Origin: Lepturacanthus savala
Lineage: Eukaryota; Chordata; Actinopteri; Scombriformes; Trichiuridae
DNA length: 64,000 bases
Direction of reading: 5' to 3'
Assembly: GCA_030544235.1 (NCBI GenBank)
Contig: CM060470.1
Span: forward strand, 27,710,598 to 27,774,597
Below are positions 10,601 through 20,896 of this stretch, one piece after another. Under the pieces are notes generated by a model. The model was not told the origin of the DNA. It made no database searches and saw only the letters and a list, made by a program, of their open reading frames with translations. How positions within the stretch are numbered: position 1 is the stretch's first letter; each line of letters opens with the position of its first letter. Both the position numbers and the translations under genes were made by a program.

Positions 10601-11609
10601 AAGCCATGATCAATGGAGCACTGATACCATGAGTAACTATGGCAACAGACATGATTGCAAAATAAGAAGCTGTAGTTATTTATCCTGGATAGAAGTGGAG
10701 GTATTAATGCAGCCTACGGAGAAAACCAGCACATATTTAACTGTAACAGTAACACTGCTGCAGCTGTAAGTTAGAATGGACTATAGCAGCAATATAGAAT
10801 ATATAGAAAATAGGAGGAAGAGGAAGAAAACCCAACAGCAACTAAACATGAAATATAAAAACACTCATATTTAACTAGACTATGACTTTGATTTAATTGA
10901 CATCAGCTCTTAAACAAGTAAATATTCAGTATGAATAAATATTAATTCTGTGGTTACTTCAAATAGTAATTTAAACCCATAACAAACTAAATGTTGGTGG
11001 AACTCATCCCCTCATTTAATTCACCACTCAATACTTGGTACCATGTTTACACATTTTTATTGTACAAACACTAATGTATTAATTATAAGAAAAAAATAAC
11101 ATTAGAGTTGTGTCTCGGCCAACAGAAAGAAGGTAGCAAAACGGTCCTATATAGTATAGTCCCATACTTTTTAATAAATAAATACATTTTATGAATAAAG
11201 CTATATTTTTAAGGTGTGTTGTTCATGATTGGAATCAGCTGTATCAGCTCTCTATATATAAATATATGTGTGTGTATATATATATATATATATATAGCAG
11301 CGGCAGATGATCTGATAATCCCTGATATATCTCCATGTGTTTCCTCCTCAGGAGTTGGTGAAGCCTTCCCTCTCTCCCTCCTTCCTCTCCACCCACTTTT
11401 CTCCTCCTCCCTCCTCCTCCATCTCCCTCCCTCCCTCCTCTCTCTCCTCCTCCCCCCTCCTCACTCCCACCTCCTCCCCCCTGTCCTCCTCCATCTCCCT
11501 CTATCCTCGCCCTCCCGCCACCTCCTCCGTCTTCACTGCCTCCTTCCTACGCCCGGCTCCTGGACCAATCAGAGGGAACCACGGCTCCATTCTCTTCACG
11601 CCCTACTGA
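1194..11609 (+). CDS. znf385b: Zinc finger protein 385B-like, 3' seven coding exons
   Basis: Exons 1194-1330, 1466-1576, 3529-3691, 4710-5111, 5860-6044, 10297-10392 and 11352-11609 join in one open frame of 449 residues plus TGA, with AG/GT at every junction. Three U1/matrin-type C2H2 fingers are visible, each C-x2-C-x12-H-x5-H: C72/C75/H88/H94, C252/C255/H268/H274 and C317/C320/H333/H339. Between fingers 1 and 2 is a long Ser/Pro-rich linker; the C-terminus is Ser/Pro-rich and ends ILFTPY. The stretches KPFLSFPVETTSPVGLFPNF, HTFGV..KKKQVISCNVCQL and SRRHKDRVAGKP fit the ZNF385B branch better than 385A, C or D, and sestd1 downstream supports this. ZNF385 proteins are nuclear; 385A binds RNA and p53, and 385B has been linked to B-cell apoptosis. 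The true N-terminus lies before the window. Confidence 0.9.
1466..1576 (+). CDS. znf385b: znf385b exon b, first half of zinc finger 1
   Basis: Encodes 37 residues starting MDPVQKAVINHTFGV and ending in CNVCQLRFNSD, which holds both cysteines of finger 1. The ATG at the exon start is internal to the family protein and could serve a shorter isoform. The donor GTAAGT is strong and is followed at once by a GT microsatellite. Confidence 0.93.
1577..1658. repeat. (GT)n microsatellite at a splice donor
   Basis: Nearly uninterrupted TG dinucleotides (a few GC and AT interruptions) starting with the donor of znf385b exon b. Confidence 0.95.
1659..3528. other. znf385b intron with a dispersed repeat copy
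   Basis: Non-coding. It holds a 12-G run near 1863, an R-family repeat at about 1890-2025, a GAGGA purine run at about 2320-2400 and a short CA/TA-rich patch at 3085-3150. No coding signal was seen. Confidence 0.7.
1890..2025. repeat. R-family dispersed repeat, partial copy
   Basis: Contains CCCCTGTAGTTGTAGAGATA and the AGAGGTAGGCTGGTAAACAG block, followed by an AACAGGTTAAG end. The same text occurs at about 39180-39292 and in both arms of the palindrome at 22720-23370, so this is a mobile or dispersed family. Confidence 0.75.
3529..3691 (+). CDS. znf385b: znf385b exon c, second half of zinc finger 1
   Basis: Begins SQAEAHYRGSRHAKKLK, supplying both histidines of finger 1 and a basic tail. 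It continues into a Ser/Ala-rich linker ending LSG, where the glycine-position codon is split by the donor G|GTGGAT. Confidence 0.9.
3757..4600. repeat. TTAGGG-like minisatellite, ~37-bp unit
   Basis: About 840 bp of imperfect tandem units combining GTTAGGGTTAGG, ATTAGGTTGGG and TTAGATAAA. The text resembles telomere repeats but is a higher-order minisatellite, not uniform TTAGGG. It fills most of the intron before exon d. Confidence 0.93.
4710..5111 (+). CDS. znf385b: znf385b exon d, Ser/Pro-rich linker and first part of zinc finger 2
   Basis: The first ~100 codons are CTCC/CCTCCT-type pyrimidine-rich DNA encoding Ser, Pro and Leu. The end encodes SEEEKAKKLLYCSLCKVAVN then LSQLEAHNA, with C252, C255 and H268 of finger 2. 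The upstream intron end is also pyrimidine-rich, so the exact acceptor (CCTCCAG|A at 4709/4710) is the frame-consistent choice rather than the only possible one. Confidence 0.85.
5112..5859. other. znf385b intron
   Basis: Non-coding with a short TTAGG-like trace near 5227. No repeat family or gene recognised. Confidence 0.6.
5860..6044 (+). CDS. znf385b: znf385b exon e, end of zinc finger 2 and start of zinc finger 3
   Basis: Starts inside finger 2 with SKHKTMLEARSGAGPIKAYP (H274). It continues through a Gly/Ser linker and ends in TFHCQICDVHVNSEIQLKQ with C317 and C320 of finger 3. The donor CAG|GTAAAA is good. Confidence 0.93.
7655..8655. mobile_element. hAT-like non-autonomous element, probable
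   Basis: One end reads GGGGTCGGCAACCCGTGGCT followed by CCAGAGCCGCATG, a terminal motif typical of vertebrate hAT elements. An opposed GCGGCTCCAGACAG-type end sits near 8630. No transposase frame was found between them. I did not identify target duplications, so the limits are approximate. Confidence 0.5.
9157..9862. repeat. 20-bp minisatellite TCTAGTTTATTCTTCTAAAG
   Basis: Roughly two dozen tandem units of TCTAGTTTATTCTTCTAAAG with few substitutions, interrupted by the hAT MITE at 9596-9802. The reverse complement appears with about ten units at 14998-15205. Single units at 51546 and 63310 mark other copies of the host repeat. Confidence 0.95.
9596..9802. mobile_element. hAT-type MITE with 8-bp target duplication
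   Basis: A 207-bp near-palindrome whose arms of about 65-70 bp contain AATCCAGAAGGGCCGGTGTG and its reverse complement. The right end is CAGTTTGACACCCCTG and the left end is a mutated version. CTCTAAAG flanks both sides (9588-9595 and 9803-9810), the 8-bp duplication expected of hAT insertion. There is no coding capacity, so mobilisation would need a transposase in trans. Confidence 0.9.
10108..10296. repeat. GTTGTTGAT-type trinucleotide repeat abutting an acceptor
   Basis: GTT/GAT triplets run directly into the acceptor TTGTTGCAG of znf385b exon f, so the usual pyrimidine tract is replaced by a T/G tract. The long open frames through it on both strands are repeat artefacts. Confidence 0.9.
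10297..10392 (+). CDS. znf385b: znf385b exon f, histidines of zinc finger 3
   Basis: Encodes 32 residues starting HISSRRHKDRVAGKPSKPKY, giving H333 and H339 of finger 3 and a basic tail. It ends RGSIT with donor ACT|GTGAGT. Confidence 0.93.
10393..11351. other. znf385b last intron
   Basis: AT-rich and non-coding, with a TA/GT run at 11258-11297. Nothing else recognised. Confidence 0.6.
11352..11609 (+). CDS. znf385b: znf385b terminal exon
   Basis: Eighty-five codons then TGA. Most encode Ser/Pro/Leu from CTCC-rich DNA. The end, LRPAPGPIRGNHGSILFTPY, is the family's conserved C-terminus. The acceptor is CCTCAG|G; its use of GAG as first codon keeps the frame. Confidence 0.9.
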   Translation, partial: ELVKPSLSPSFLSTHFSPPPSSSISLPPSSLSSSPLLTPTSSPLSSSISLYPRPPATSSVFTASFLRPAPGPIRGNHGSILFTPY

Positions 11610-13365
11610 CGGGAATCAAACCAGAGACTTCTGATTCCTTCCTGTTCTGTTGGAGATAGAGACTTCTTGGCAGCAGGGACTGAAACCTGAAGGTTCTCAC
11701 TGGATGGAGGCATCAAAAAGAGACATGAGAACAGAACCTCCTCCTCTGGATCAGAAACTACTGGGCAGCAACCTGCGACTGTTGTATTACCTAGACCACA
11801 TTCAGTCTATCAGCTGAACTCAATCCTGAACAACAGCTACAGGGTAATAAGGTCCTGGAAACATCCTTCTGTCTCTAAATAACAGCTTATTTATTGTCCC
11901 GCGCTGAATCAGCCAATGCAGGACGTTCAACTCAAGGAAAATTAAGTGAAACCTCCAATTTGTGGATAATTTTCGCTGTTTGACCTTCTAACCAAAAAAA
12001 ACCCCACAGTACCGTCAGTTGTGGGTGACAGCCTGAATCTAATTTGTTTTCATTGAGATAACAGATAATATAGAGTCAGGATTCAAGAAGCAAAATCTAA
12101 AAAAAAAATGAAAAAATACCTAAAGATGCAGCTATGCAGAGACTCCAGTGCACCAGAAGGTCTGGAAGCAGGATCTGGTTCAGGTCCAGTCAGGTTGAGT
12201 CCTCAGAGGTTATGGATCTGTCTGTACGTCTTCCTCCTGCTGCAGGAACTAACCAGCACCACCGTGATGTCAGAGAGATCAGTCATGGATACCACTATCA
12301 TATATTGATAGGGGACTGTGATGTCACACCTTCCTGGACTGTGATGTCACACCTCCCAGACCCCCTCACATATCCCTGCACTGGTGTTTGACTCTTTTCT
12401 AAAGTATAAATAGACAAACTCCTCCTCCTCCTCGTGTCTGATCATCCCTGTCGTTTGCACTGCCTCTCTGTCATGTTATATACTCACTCTGGGTCGGTCT
12501 ATTTCCTGGTTTTACAGTGAAAAAGGCCCTTCCTCCATACTGTTTCCTGATGTGAACCTCACCTTCTCTTCTTTCTCTGAGTCTGATGAGACTCTTTCAC
12601 ATCTGGAGTTTAAAGTGTCAGAGCAGAACCTTGAACTTTTAGCACAAAAACATCAGAGGAACTTTTTAAGACATCACTGGAACAGAAAGAGAAACTTTTT
12701 CCTTGAATAATGTTATTGACTTATCATGAGAAAAAACAAAATGTCATTTCTCCGGTTGCTTTGTCTGTGCTCTAATTATGTGTGTGTACGTTGTAAATAT
12801 TCAAGAAAAAGCTGTTTCACCTCTGTCAAACAACTGCATGATCTGAAATTCTCTGGCAGGAGAAAAAGATGTCTGAAACAAAGTTAGTTAGGCTCCAAGA
12901 AGAAATAATTCATCTGTAGTGAGATAAAAGCATCTAAAAACGAAGGTACATATCCTGAGGTGTAACCCCTGTCTCTGTTTAAAGATGGATATGGTCTCCC
13001 TGATCTTTATCAAGCTGTCTACTGACTCCTGGTGGATAAACATGTGGCTTTGGTCTGGTGTAGTAGGATTACTGGTATCAGGGATTATAATATGAGATAC
13101 CTTACAGTGTGTTCTTTCGGGGTCAAACTGCTGTCTTACTGATAGTTTGATAGAGGATTTGGACAAACTGGTCTACTGGTCTGGTCTACATGCTAACCTG
13201 GTGTTGGGTTACCTGACATCAAAAGATAAAAAATGCAACTCAAGGTAACAAAAAATGGACGTGGCTCCCGAACATCACCCATGAGTATTTGGAGCAGCTA
13301 GCCACCTGTCACTCAAAACAGCCACTCCCTTAATTATGCATAACTTTAAGCCTTAATAAAAATCT
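11610..13365 (+). other. Putative znf385b 3' UTR and flank
   Basis: No open frame of note. TGTAAATA at 12792-12799 matches the Pumilio recognition element. The first canonical AATAAA I see is at about 13355-13360, so the transcript end is unresolved. A CTCCTCCTC run lies near 12420. Confidence 0.4.
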
Positions 13366-14789
13366 AAAGATGGGAGGTAGTTATAAAAATTCACTCCTGT
13401 TCAGTGGAAAATCATTAATGAGGACCAAAGCTGTTTCTTTTTTTTGGACCAGATTGTAGATTTGGGCATTTTAACAACATGGTAGTCTATGGGGATTGGA
13501 TTCGAGGAACTGCAGTTCTGAGAACTTCCACATTGGACCCACTGCCCACAGCATAAAGTGGTGATGGCTTCATTGGTTGTATCATGTTAGCTGGTTTTCT
13601 AACAGCAGTAGGCTTCATTCAGGAATCAGCTGGTTTAGTACAGAGGTCGAAGGTTGGAGTTCACTGAGAGGATGAGACATGTAGTCAATGGGGATAACAT
13701 TATATTAACTGTGAGTAGATACCTGACAAAGAAATAGAACATATCCTTTGGCTTTTTATGCCTTTATTGATAGTAAGTGGAGAGAGACAGGAAAGTAGGA
13801 ATAAGATGCAGGAAAGTCCCGTCTGATGCTGGATTCAAAACAGGACCACCTGCTGTGAGGACTGAAGCCTCTCTACATGGAGCATTTACTGCCCCAGAAA
13901 TAGAATATATTCTAAAAGTAGAATTTATAGCAGAGCTGTTGTATTGCTTCTATTAGATTGTGCCTGGTAACTGTATGAACCTAGGTGAACTGGGATATGT
14001 AGTTGGTTATAGGTAAAGATAATAAATGGACCTTTGCATTTAATAAAACATTATCACAAATAAATTTATATACAGCAGTACATGGCCACAACCTCTAGGG
14101 GGCACTAGCAGGGCTCAGTTGTCATAATCCTCATTGCTACCTTTTAATATTTTTGTGACTTGAATCTAAAAAAGATTGAAATTAACAGGTGGTTATTTGA
14201 CAGATCTGAAACGGCTTGACTGACCCAGGAGAAACCATAGAAAACACTGTAGGGCCTATAGTGTCCAACCTACTCTATACATGCATGGCTGGTTCAGGCC
14301 AGGTTGAGGGGTAAAGGTTCAGGTTGGATCAGGCTGATGAAAACCATGGAGAACTTAATACAAAGGTGAATTTAAGGTGTAAAAGCCCCACCTCCTCTGA
14401 CTTAGTCACATGGTGATGTCAGAAGGTGATTTGTCCTTTTAGCTGGTTGAGACACCTGTTATATTAATTATCAGCAGTATAATATTAATTAAACTGAGTG
14501 TTAATCCTAGTTTATTCTTCTAAAGTCTAGTTTCTTCTTCTGCTATGTAGCTACATCATAGGCTGACTTCTCCTCCAATAAATCCTGGCTACACATCTAT
14601 GTGAACCTCCAGGGCTGTGATTGGTCAGTTCAGTCGTGGTGGTCTACAGTCACAACAGACAGCTTCTCTGTCGCTTCCACTTCAACATTTGCAATAAAAA
14701 TCATTTTCTCTTTGATATCAATGAGCTACAAACACACACACTGCATCCTGGTACAAGAACGAAATTGAAAAGACAACAACAAAAGAAAA
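13366..14789. other. Intergenic, no gene seen
   Basis: Non-coding. A fish-type repeat fragment is likely at about 13745-13890 (CTTTATTGATAG followed by GGAGAGAGACAGGAAAG). A partial copy of the 20-bp minisatellite occurs at about 14510-14540, and the stretch 14640-14760 matches the flank of the repeat core at 51770-51860 in reverse. Confidence 0.5.
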
Positions 14790-15597
14790 AAGTCCAGTAC
14801 ATCCAGTCCAGAATATGTCTTATTTAGGTGTTTTTTCCTGTTTTTTTCTGTTTTGTGCTGAACTTTCTTTAGTTTTTTACCTGGTGTACGGTTGCTACTG
14901 TGAAGAGGAAGCATTGATTCATCAGACCAACACGTTCCCTCTACACAGAACTAAGAATGAACAAGGTCTGATGCTGTAGCTACGTAGCAGAAGTAGAAAC
15001 TAGACTTTAGAAGAATAAACTGGACTTTAGAAGAATAAACTAGACTTTAGAAGAATAAACTAGACTTTAGAAGAATAAACTAGACTTTAGAAGAATAAAC
15101 TGGACTTTAGAAGAATAAACTAGACTTTAGAAGAATAAACTGGACTTTAGAAGAATAAACTAGACTTTAGAAGAATAAACTAGACTTTAGAAGTAGAAAC
15201 TAGATTTAACAACAACAATGCTGAGGACAAAGAACACTGTGACTTGTCTGGTTTTTGGAATTTAATATAGAGAAGACACTGCTCCCCTGCCACCTATATC
15301 TATACCTATATCTTTACTAAAATCAAACTCAAATACCAAGAATGAAAAATATTCTCAGATCAAAACCATATAGTAATAATTACTTAAACCTTGTTTTTCT
15401 AAAAAGCTGTGGTATAGAATCTATGTTTTTAGAGTTAGGTGTCAAAAGAGGGCTTTAATTTTGAAGGACATAAAATTTATGAGGTCACATGACCAGGATA
15501 TCCCTATTGCTGATGGACAACAACAATTTAACATGTGAGCATCATTGTCTCACAACGGAAGGTTGAAGAATTTGAAGAAAGGAATTTTGGAAACTAA
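14790..15597. repeat. Inverted-repeat arm 2 (partner at 8768-10083)
   Basis: Reverse complement of arm 1, including a shorter array (about ten units, 14998-15205) of the 20-bp minisatellite. Outer sequence such as CATGACCAGGATATCCCTAT mirrors 8768-9000 with almost no differences. Confidence 0.88.
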
Positions 15598-16553
15598 AGA
15601 TTCCCTTGAACACATTAAGATACATTTTGTTGACATGACCAGACCTCTCAATTGGCTGATTTCAATATCTTTAATAATGAAACATATTTTTATACCAGTG
15701 GGTGTTTTCTATGGTTTTGAATGGTCAATGTTTCCCGTCTGCCTTCCTGCCTCCTCCTGAATAACTTGAAGCATTTCGGTCTTCCAATAATGATCAAACA
15801 GGTTTAATAATATAGTGTATGTGTGTGTGTGTGTGCGCGCGCGAGAGTGTGTGTGTTAATCTATGCAGTATTTAGTCTCACGGTGCAGTAAATATCTGTC
15901 TCATCAACATGTTCCTGCTGTAATAAGACGACCAGGTGTCAATCGGATGTTGATGATGCTAATTGGACCTAACGAGGCTGTCTGATGATGTCATCATGAT
16001 GCAATAATGTACAGATCAGCTACTCTGCTTCAATACAGGGTCTTCATGCTGAACTCTGAGCCCAGGCCTCGTTTTATTAATAGTTTCATTACCAGTCAGA
16101 GTCTGATACTAGACAAAACTACCAGAGATGCACTGTTTAAATGGAGGTGTTGTTCTATATGAATATTAGGAACTGTTGTTTCTGTTCAAACCATCATCAT
16201 GTATCCACACTTTTCTTTAAAACTCTCCTTGGGGCACCACCTTCCATTCTAAGACTTTGACTTTACTTTTGGGAGGAAATATAAACCTTTTAGTCAATCC
16301 CCCACATGGTCTGACATCTGGAGGCAGGAATTCTTCCACTATGGAACTCACACTCACTCATATGGAATTAATGTAAATTAAGAAACCATTGATCTGAGTA
16401 AATAGGCTATAATCAGCCTGTTGTGTCGTCACTTTTTTGAGGAAACATAGACCAAAAGCCAGGACACCAAGGCCATGAATTAAAATTATGATTTTAACTT
16501 CTTTCTTGATCAAGGCTGAAGAAATAAAATAAACCAAATTCTCACTTTGACTT
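15598..16553. other. Intergenic
   Basis: No gene recognised. A GT/GC/GA alternating run lies at 15818-15856, a candidate Z-DNA-prone tract. Confidence 0.5.
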
Positions 16554-16620
16554 TTAACCCATTTAAGCCTAGAATTTCAAAGATTTCATGCATAAAATTC
16601 TATAAGTTGAGTCAATAACA

Positions 16621-16666
<46 letters not shown>

Positions 16667-16870
16667 CATCCCTATTATAGTTGCTGTTTGCACAAATATG
16701 CAGATAAACAAAAATCTATTTATCCCATGTCTTTTTGTGGGGGGATTATTCTACAGACTTTTTGTTTCAAAACCTTTTGTCTAAGTTTTCTAGTATCATG
16801 TCATTATGAGTAACATTTCAGTTTTCTATTTTATTTATAAAATGACAGTCGTAGACTTAGCACTGATCAG
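16554..16870. mobile_element. TTAA-type (piggyBac-like) element, truncated copy
   Basis: Starts TTAACCCATTTAAGCCTAGA and shares internal text (TATAGTTGCTGTTTGCACAA, AAATCTATTTATCCCATGTC) with the copies at 27170-27700 and 37830-38103. A TA run at 16622-16664 interrupts it. The right end lacks a clear inverted terminus. Confidence 0.6.
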
Positions 16871-18120
16871 TCAGATATCTTACTTAAAATTAAAAGTACA
16901 TTTTAAGAATACAATTTACATCAGTGGTGTTTGCCACAAAATTTTAAGATACTATTGTGGTTTGACCTCTGACCCTTATTAACAGTTTAGGAGGATATGG
17001 ACAAATTATGGGATCTTAATAATGTATTGAAGCCAAATATCTTTATTGATGTGATGTGACAATGATTTCACTCTACAGCTGTAGAAGAAGTCTCCTGGTT
17101 GGTGGTGATTAATTAGTGTAGTTGTCGTCACAGCCTGTCCAGAACCGAATAAAACCCACTGATTCTGTATTTATTTACTGAACAACTACTGACTCCTGTC
17201 ATGGTAAAAGCTAAAAAACAAGTGAGCAGATGAAATAGGAGATGTGTTGTTGAAGATTTCAGAGTTGTCTTTATTCTTCTGTTCTGGGTCAGTTCAGTCA
17301 GGTCTGTTGAATAGAACCAAAGATGAATCTTAAATGCAGGATTAAATACGATTGAGGAACAAAGAAAGACTAAAACCATCATCCTAGGAGACCTTATCAC
17401 TTCCTGAATCATCAACCCAACCTTAAACAATGACCATTCTTCTTTATGTGTTAAACACTTTTTAACTTTTAAGACACATTGTGACTATTGAACAGAGTAA
17501 ATATAATTAATGCCATATCTGCCACACTACAGAACTGATAAGTTAACAGAGGCAGGACCTTCTGGCTGAGATTTTTGTGTCAAAGGTCAAATTAAAAAAT
17601 GTAGAACCTGAAAGTTCCTGCCCTAGCTATAACTATATTTAATTCATTCTAATCTTACATCCAACCAGACCACAGTTGTGATGTAGGATCTCTGATGTTT
17701 GGTGGTGGTTCTGTGTTGTGTGTGTGTTGCGTGCGTGTGTGTTAGTGAGTGTGTGTTAGTGTGTGTGTGTTAGTGTGTGTTGCGTGTGTGTGTTAGTGTG
17801 TGTGTGTGTGTTGTGTGTTTTTGTGTGTATGTATTTAGACTTAATGATTTTGTTTCTAAAATAAAATCTAATTTTCCATAAAACCCAACATTCATGCAAA
17901 TACTCAGTAATTTAATTAATTTAATACAGTTTTCTTTAGTTTACTCTGGACCAGGCAGAGAAGGTTTGAATATATTTAATCTAATATATTTGACTTAATT
18001 ACAGCACAGATTCTAGCTCAGTGCATCACATTTTTAATTAAATTCAAATATTTTTAGCCGCAGCTCTAGGGATCAGTATCTAAATATCTTTGATCTGAAT
18101 GGCCATGGAAACCAGAGCAA
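16871..18120. other. Intergenic
   Basis: No gene recognised. A GT-rich patch with repeated GTGTGTTAGT lies at about 17700-17835. Confidence 0.5.
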
Positions 18121-19566
18121 CACTCGAGTATAACCAGGTATGACAAGGTATGACCAGGAATGACTAGGTATGACCAGGTATGACCAGGTATGACCAGGAA
18201 TGACCAGGTATGACCAGGTATGACCAGATATGACTAGGTATGACCAGGTATGACCAGGTATGACCAGGTATGACCAGGTATGACCAGGTATAACCAGGTA
18301 TGACCAGGTATAACCAGGTATGACCAGGTATAACCATGTATGACCAGGTATAACCAGGTATGACCAGGTATGACCAGGTATAACCAGGTATAACCAGGTA
18401 TGACCAGGTATAACCAGGTATAACCAGGTATGACCAGGTATAACCAGGTATAACCAGGTATGACCAGGTATAACCAGGTATAACCAGGTATGACCAGGTA
18501 TATCCAGGTATATCCAGGTATGACCAGGTATAACCAGGTACATCCAGGTATGACCAGGTATGACCAGGTATAACCAGGTATAACCAGGTATGACCAGGTA
18601 TAACCAGGTATGATCAGGTATAACCAGGTATAACCAGGTATATCCAGGTATATCCAGGTATGACCAGGTATAACCAGGTATAACCAGGTATATCCAGGTA
18701 TGACCAGGTATAACCAGGTATAACCAGGTATAACCAGGTATATCCAGGTATATCCAGGTATGACCAGGTATGACTAGGTATGACTAGGTATGACCAGGTA
18801 TGACCAGGTATGACCAGGTATGACTAGGTATGACCAGGTATGACCAGGTATGACCAGGTATGACCAGGTATGACTAGGTATGACCAGGTATGACCAGGTA
18901 TGACCAGGTATGACTAGGTATGACCAGGTATAACCAGGTATGACCAGGTATGACTAGGTATGACTAGGTATGACCAGGTATGACCAGGTATGACCAGGTA
19001 TGACTAGGTATGACCAGGTATGACCAGGTATGACCAGGTATGACCAGGTATGACTAGGTATGACCAGGTATGACCAGGTATGACCAGGTATGACTAGGTA
19101 TGACCAGGTATAACCAGGTATGACCAGGTATGACCAGGTATGACCAGGTGTGACCAGGTATAACCAGGTATGACTAGGTATGACCAGGTATGACCAGGTA
19201 TGACCAGGTATGACCAGGTATGACCAGATATGACTAGGTATGACCAGGTATGACCAGGTATGACCAGGTATGACCAGGTATGACCAGGTATAACCAGGTA
19301 TGACCAGGTATAACCAGGTATGACCAGGTATAACCATGTATGACCAGGTATAACCAGGTATGACCAGGTATGACCAGGTATAACCAGGTATAACCAGGTA
19401 TGACCAGGTATAACCAGGTATAACCAGGTATGACCAGGTATAACCAGGTATAACCAGGTATGACCAGGTATATCCAGGTATATCCAGGTATGACCAGGTA
19501 TAACCAGGTACATCCAGGTATGACCAGGTATAACCAGGTATAACCAGGTATGATCAGGTATAACCA
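18121..19566. repeat. 10-bp minisatellite TGACCAGGTA with higher-order repeats
   Basis: About 1.45 kb of decamers: TGACCAGGTA, TAACCAGGTA, TGACTAGGTA, TATCCAGGTA and rarer variants. The variant order itself repeats: 18771-18950 is reproduced at 18951-19130 (18 units), and the block around the rare unit TAACCATGTA at 18331 recurs at 19331, exactly 100 units later. The minus strand stays open in several frames only because three decamers equal ten codons. Confidence 0.95.
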
Positions 19567-20198
19567 AATACCTGCAAACTTAACCCTCCCATGCACAAAT
19601 ATGAAAAGCTCAGTCAGGATTTTATTTACTAATATATTTATTTGTCCACTCAAGTGTACTTCATATATAATTGCATTGATAATTTGATTAATAATTCGAT
19701 GCATGATGTATAACTGAGTGGACAGATGACTAATTTGTATTTCCTCCCAATATAAAATCCAAACTGGGAAAATCTTTCCATAATATGCACCTTTTATATA
19801 TTATTGATGCAATTATATATTTATTTACCTATAATGGTATCTTTTTTATAGAAGGTAGAATCCAAAATAAAACTTTTAAACTCAATGCATTAAAGGGTTA
19901 ATGTGTTCAGTGCCATTGAGCTGTTAGCATGCTAATTATAGCATGCTAACATGATGAACTAGGGTGGTTAAACATGAAAAACAAACAGGTTACCATGTTA
20001 GCATGCTAATTTTAGCATGCTAATTATAGCATTCAGTTATTAGCAGATGCAAGACATTCAGTTTTGCATCTACTGTGACTTTAATAATTTCAACAACTCT
20101 CATTGGATCTTTAAAGTTTCATGTGACCTCAGAAGTTCTATAGTCATGTGTTGTCAACAGGTCACATGTGAACAATACTCATTAAACCAATAGGTCTA
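19567..20198. other. Intergenic with clustered TTAGCATGCTAA palindromes
   Basis: Between about 19925 and 20030 the palindromic core TAGCATGCTAA occurs several times within 110 bp. The rest is AT-rich with no gene recognised. Confidence 0.6.
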
Positions 20199-20896
20199 CA
20201 GCATGTGTCCAACCCAAGGCCCGGGGTCCAAATCTGGGCCACCACCTCATTTTCATGGTCCCATGGTCTCATGGTCCCTCAACAGCTTCACAGACTTGTG
20301 TGATTTATTGAGAGATGGAAAGTGAATAAATGTTTGAACTTAACAGAGACACACTGGTCACGTTGTCTTTGTACGACTTCATTAACTCCAAAATCTTTTC
20401 TCAATCGGCCACGAAGGTTGTTTAAAAACAGGAAAGTTTCTGTTTTTCCTTATTTTCCTTTGTTGAAGTACATCTGTCATTACTTTCTTGTTCTTTCTAT
20501 TCTTTAATATTTACCATAGCAACACAAAACCATAGATTCCAATCTTTGAAACATCCATGAAATAAATCAAATAGTTAATAGTGGTTATCAGCATATTCTT
20601 GTATGAGTCTCTAGATATCTGTGATGATTTTACATGTTTTGCTGCAGCATTTTAATAATTAGACACTAACAACAATATAACATAATTTCTGAATCAGCAG
20701 ATTTTTAAATTCTATTTAAAAATCTTAGCAAATTGTCACCAGCACTATTATGAGTGGAGAGGCAATTATCTAATATAATAACATATATAATAATAATAAT
20801 ATGTAGATACATATCTATGATCTTTATAATTGGCCCTTTGAGGGAAACCAGAACACTGATGTGGCCCAGGATCAAACTGAGTTTAATTCCCCTTGT
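20199..20896. mobile_element. hAT-like ~690-bp non-autonomous element, copy 1
   Basis: The left part carries CCAACCCAAGGCCCGGGGTC and the right end GGCCCAGGATCAAACTGAG. Near-identical sequence recurs at 46450-47125, and shorter versions at 54078-54625 and 56148-56542; the last shows an 8-bp target duplication, which assigns the family. No transposase is encoded, and no duplication is obvious at this copy. Confidence 0.8.

Noticed and set aside
18073..19704. Minus-strand open frames of about 130-157 codons repeating VIPGHTWLYL
   Set aside because: They arise because three 10-bp units make ten codons without stops in several frames. There are no introns, no family similarity, and variant units substitute freely.
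20322..20507. 61-codon frame repeated almost unchanged at 46543-46728
   Set aside because: It lies inside the non-autonomous hAT-like element; the similarity is copy number, not coding constraint.
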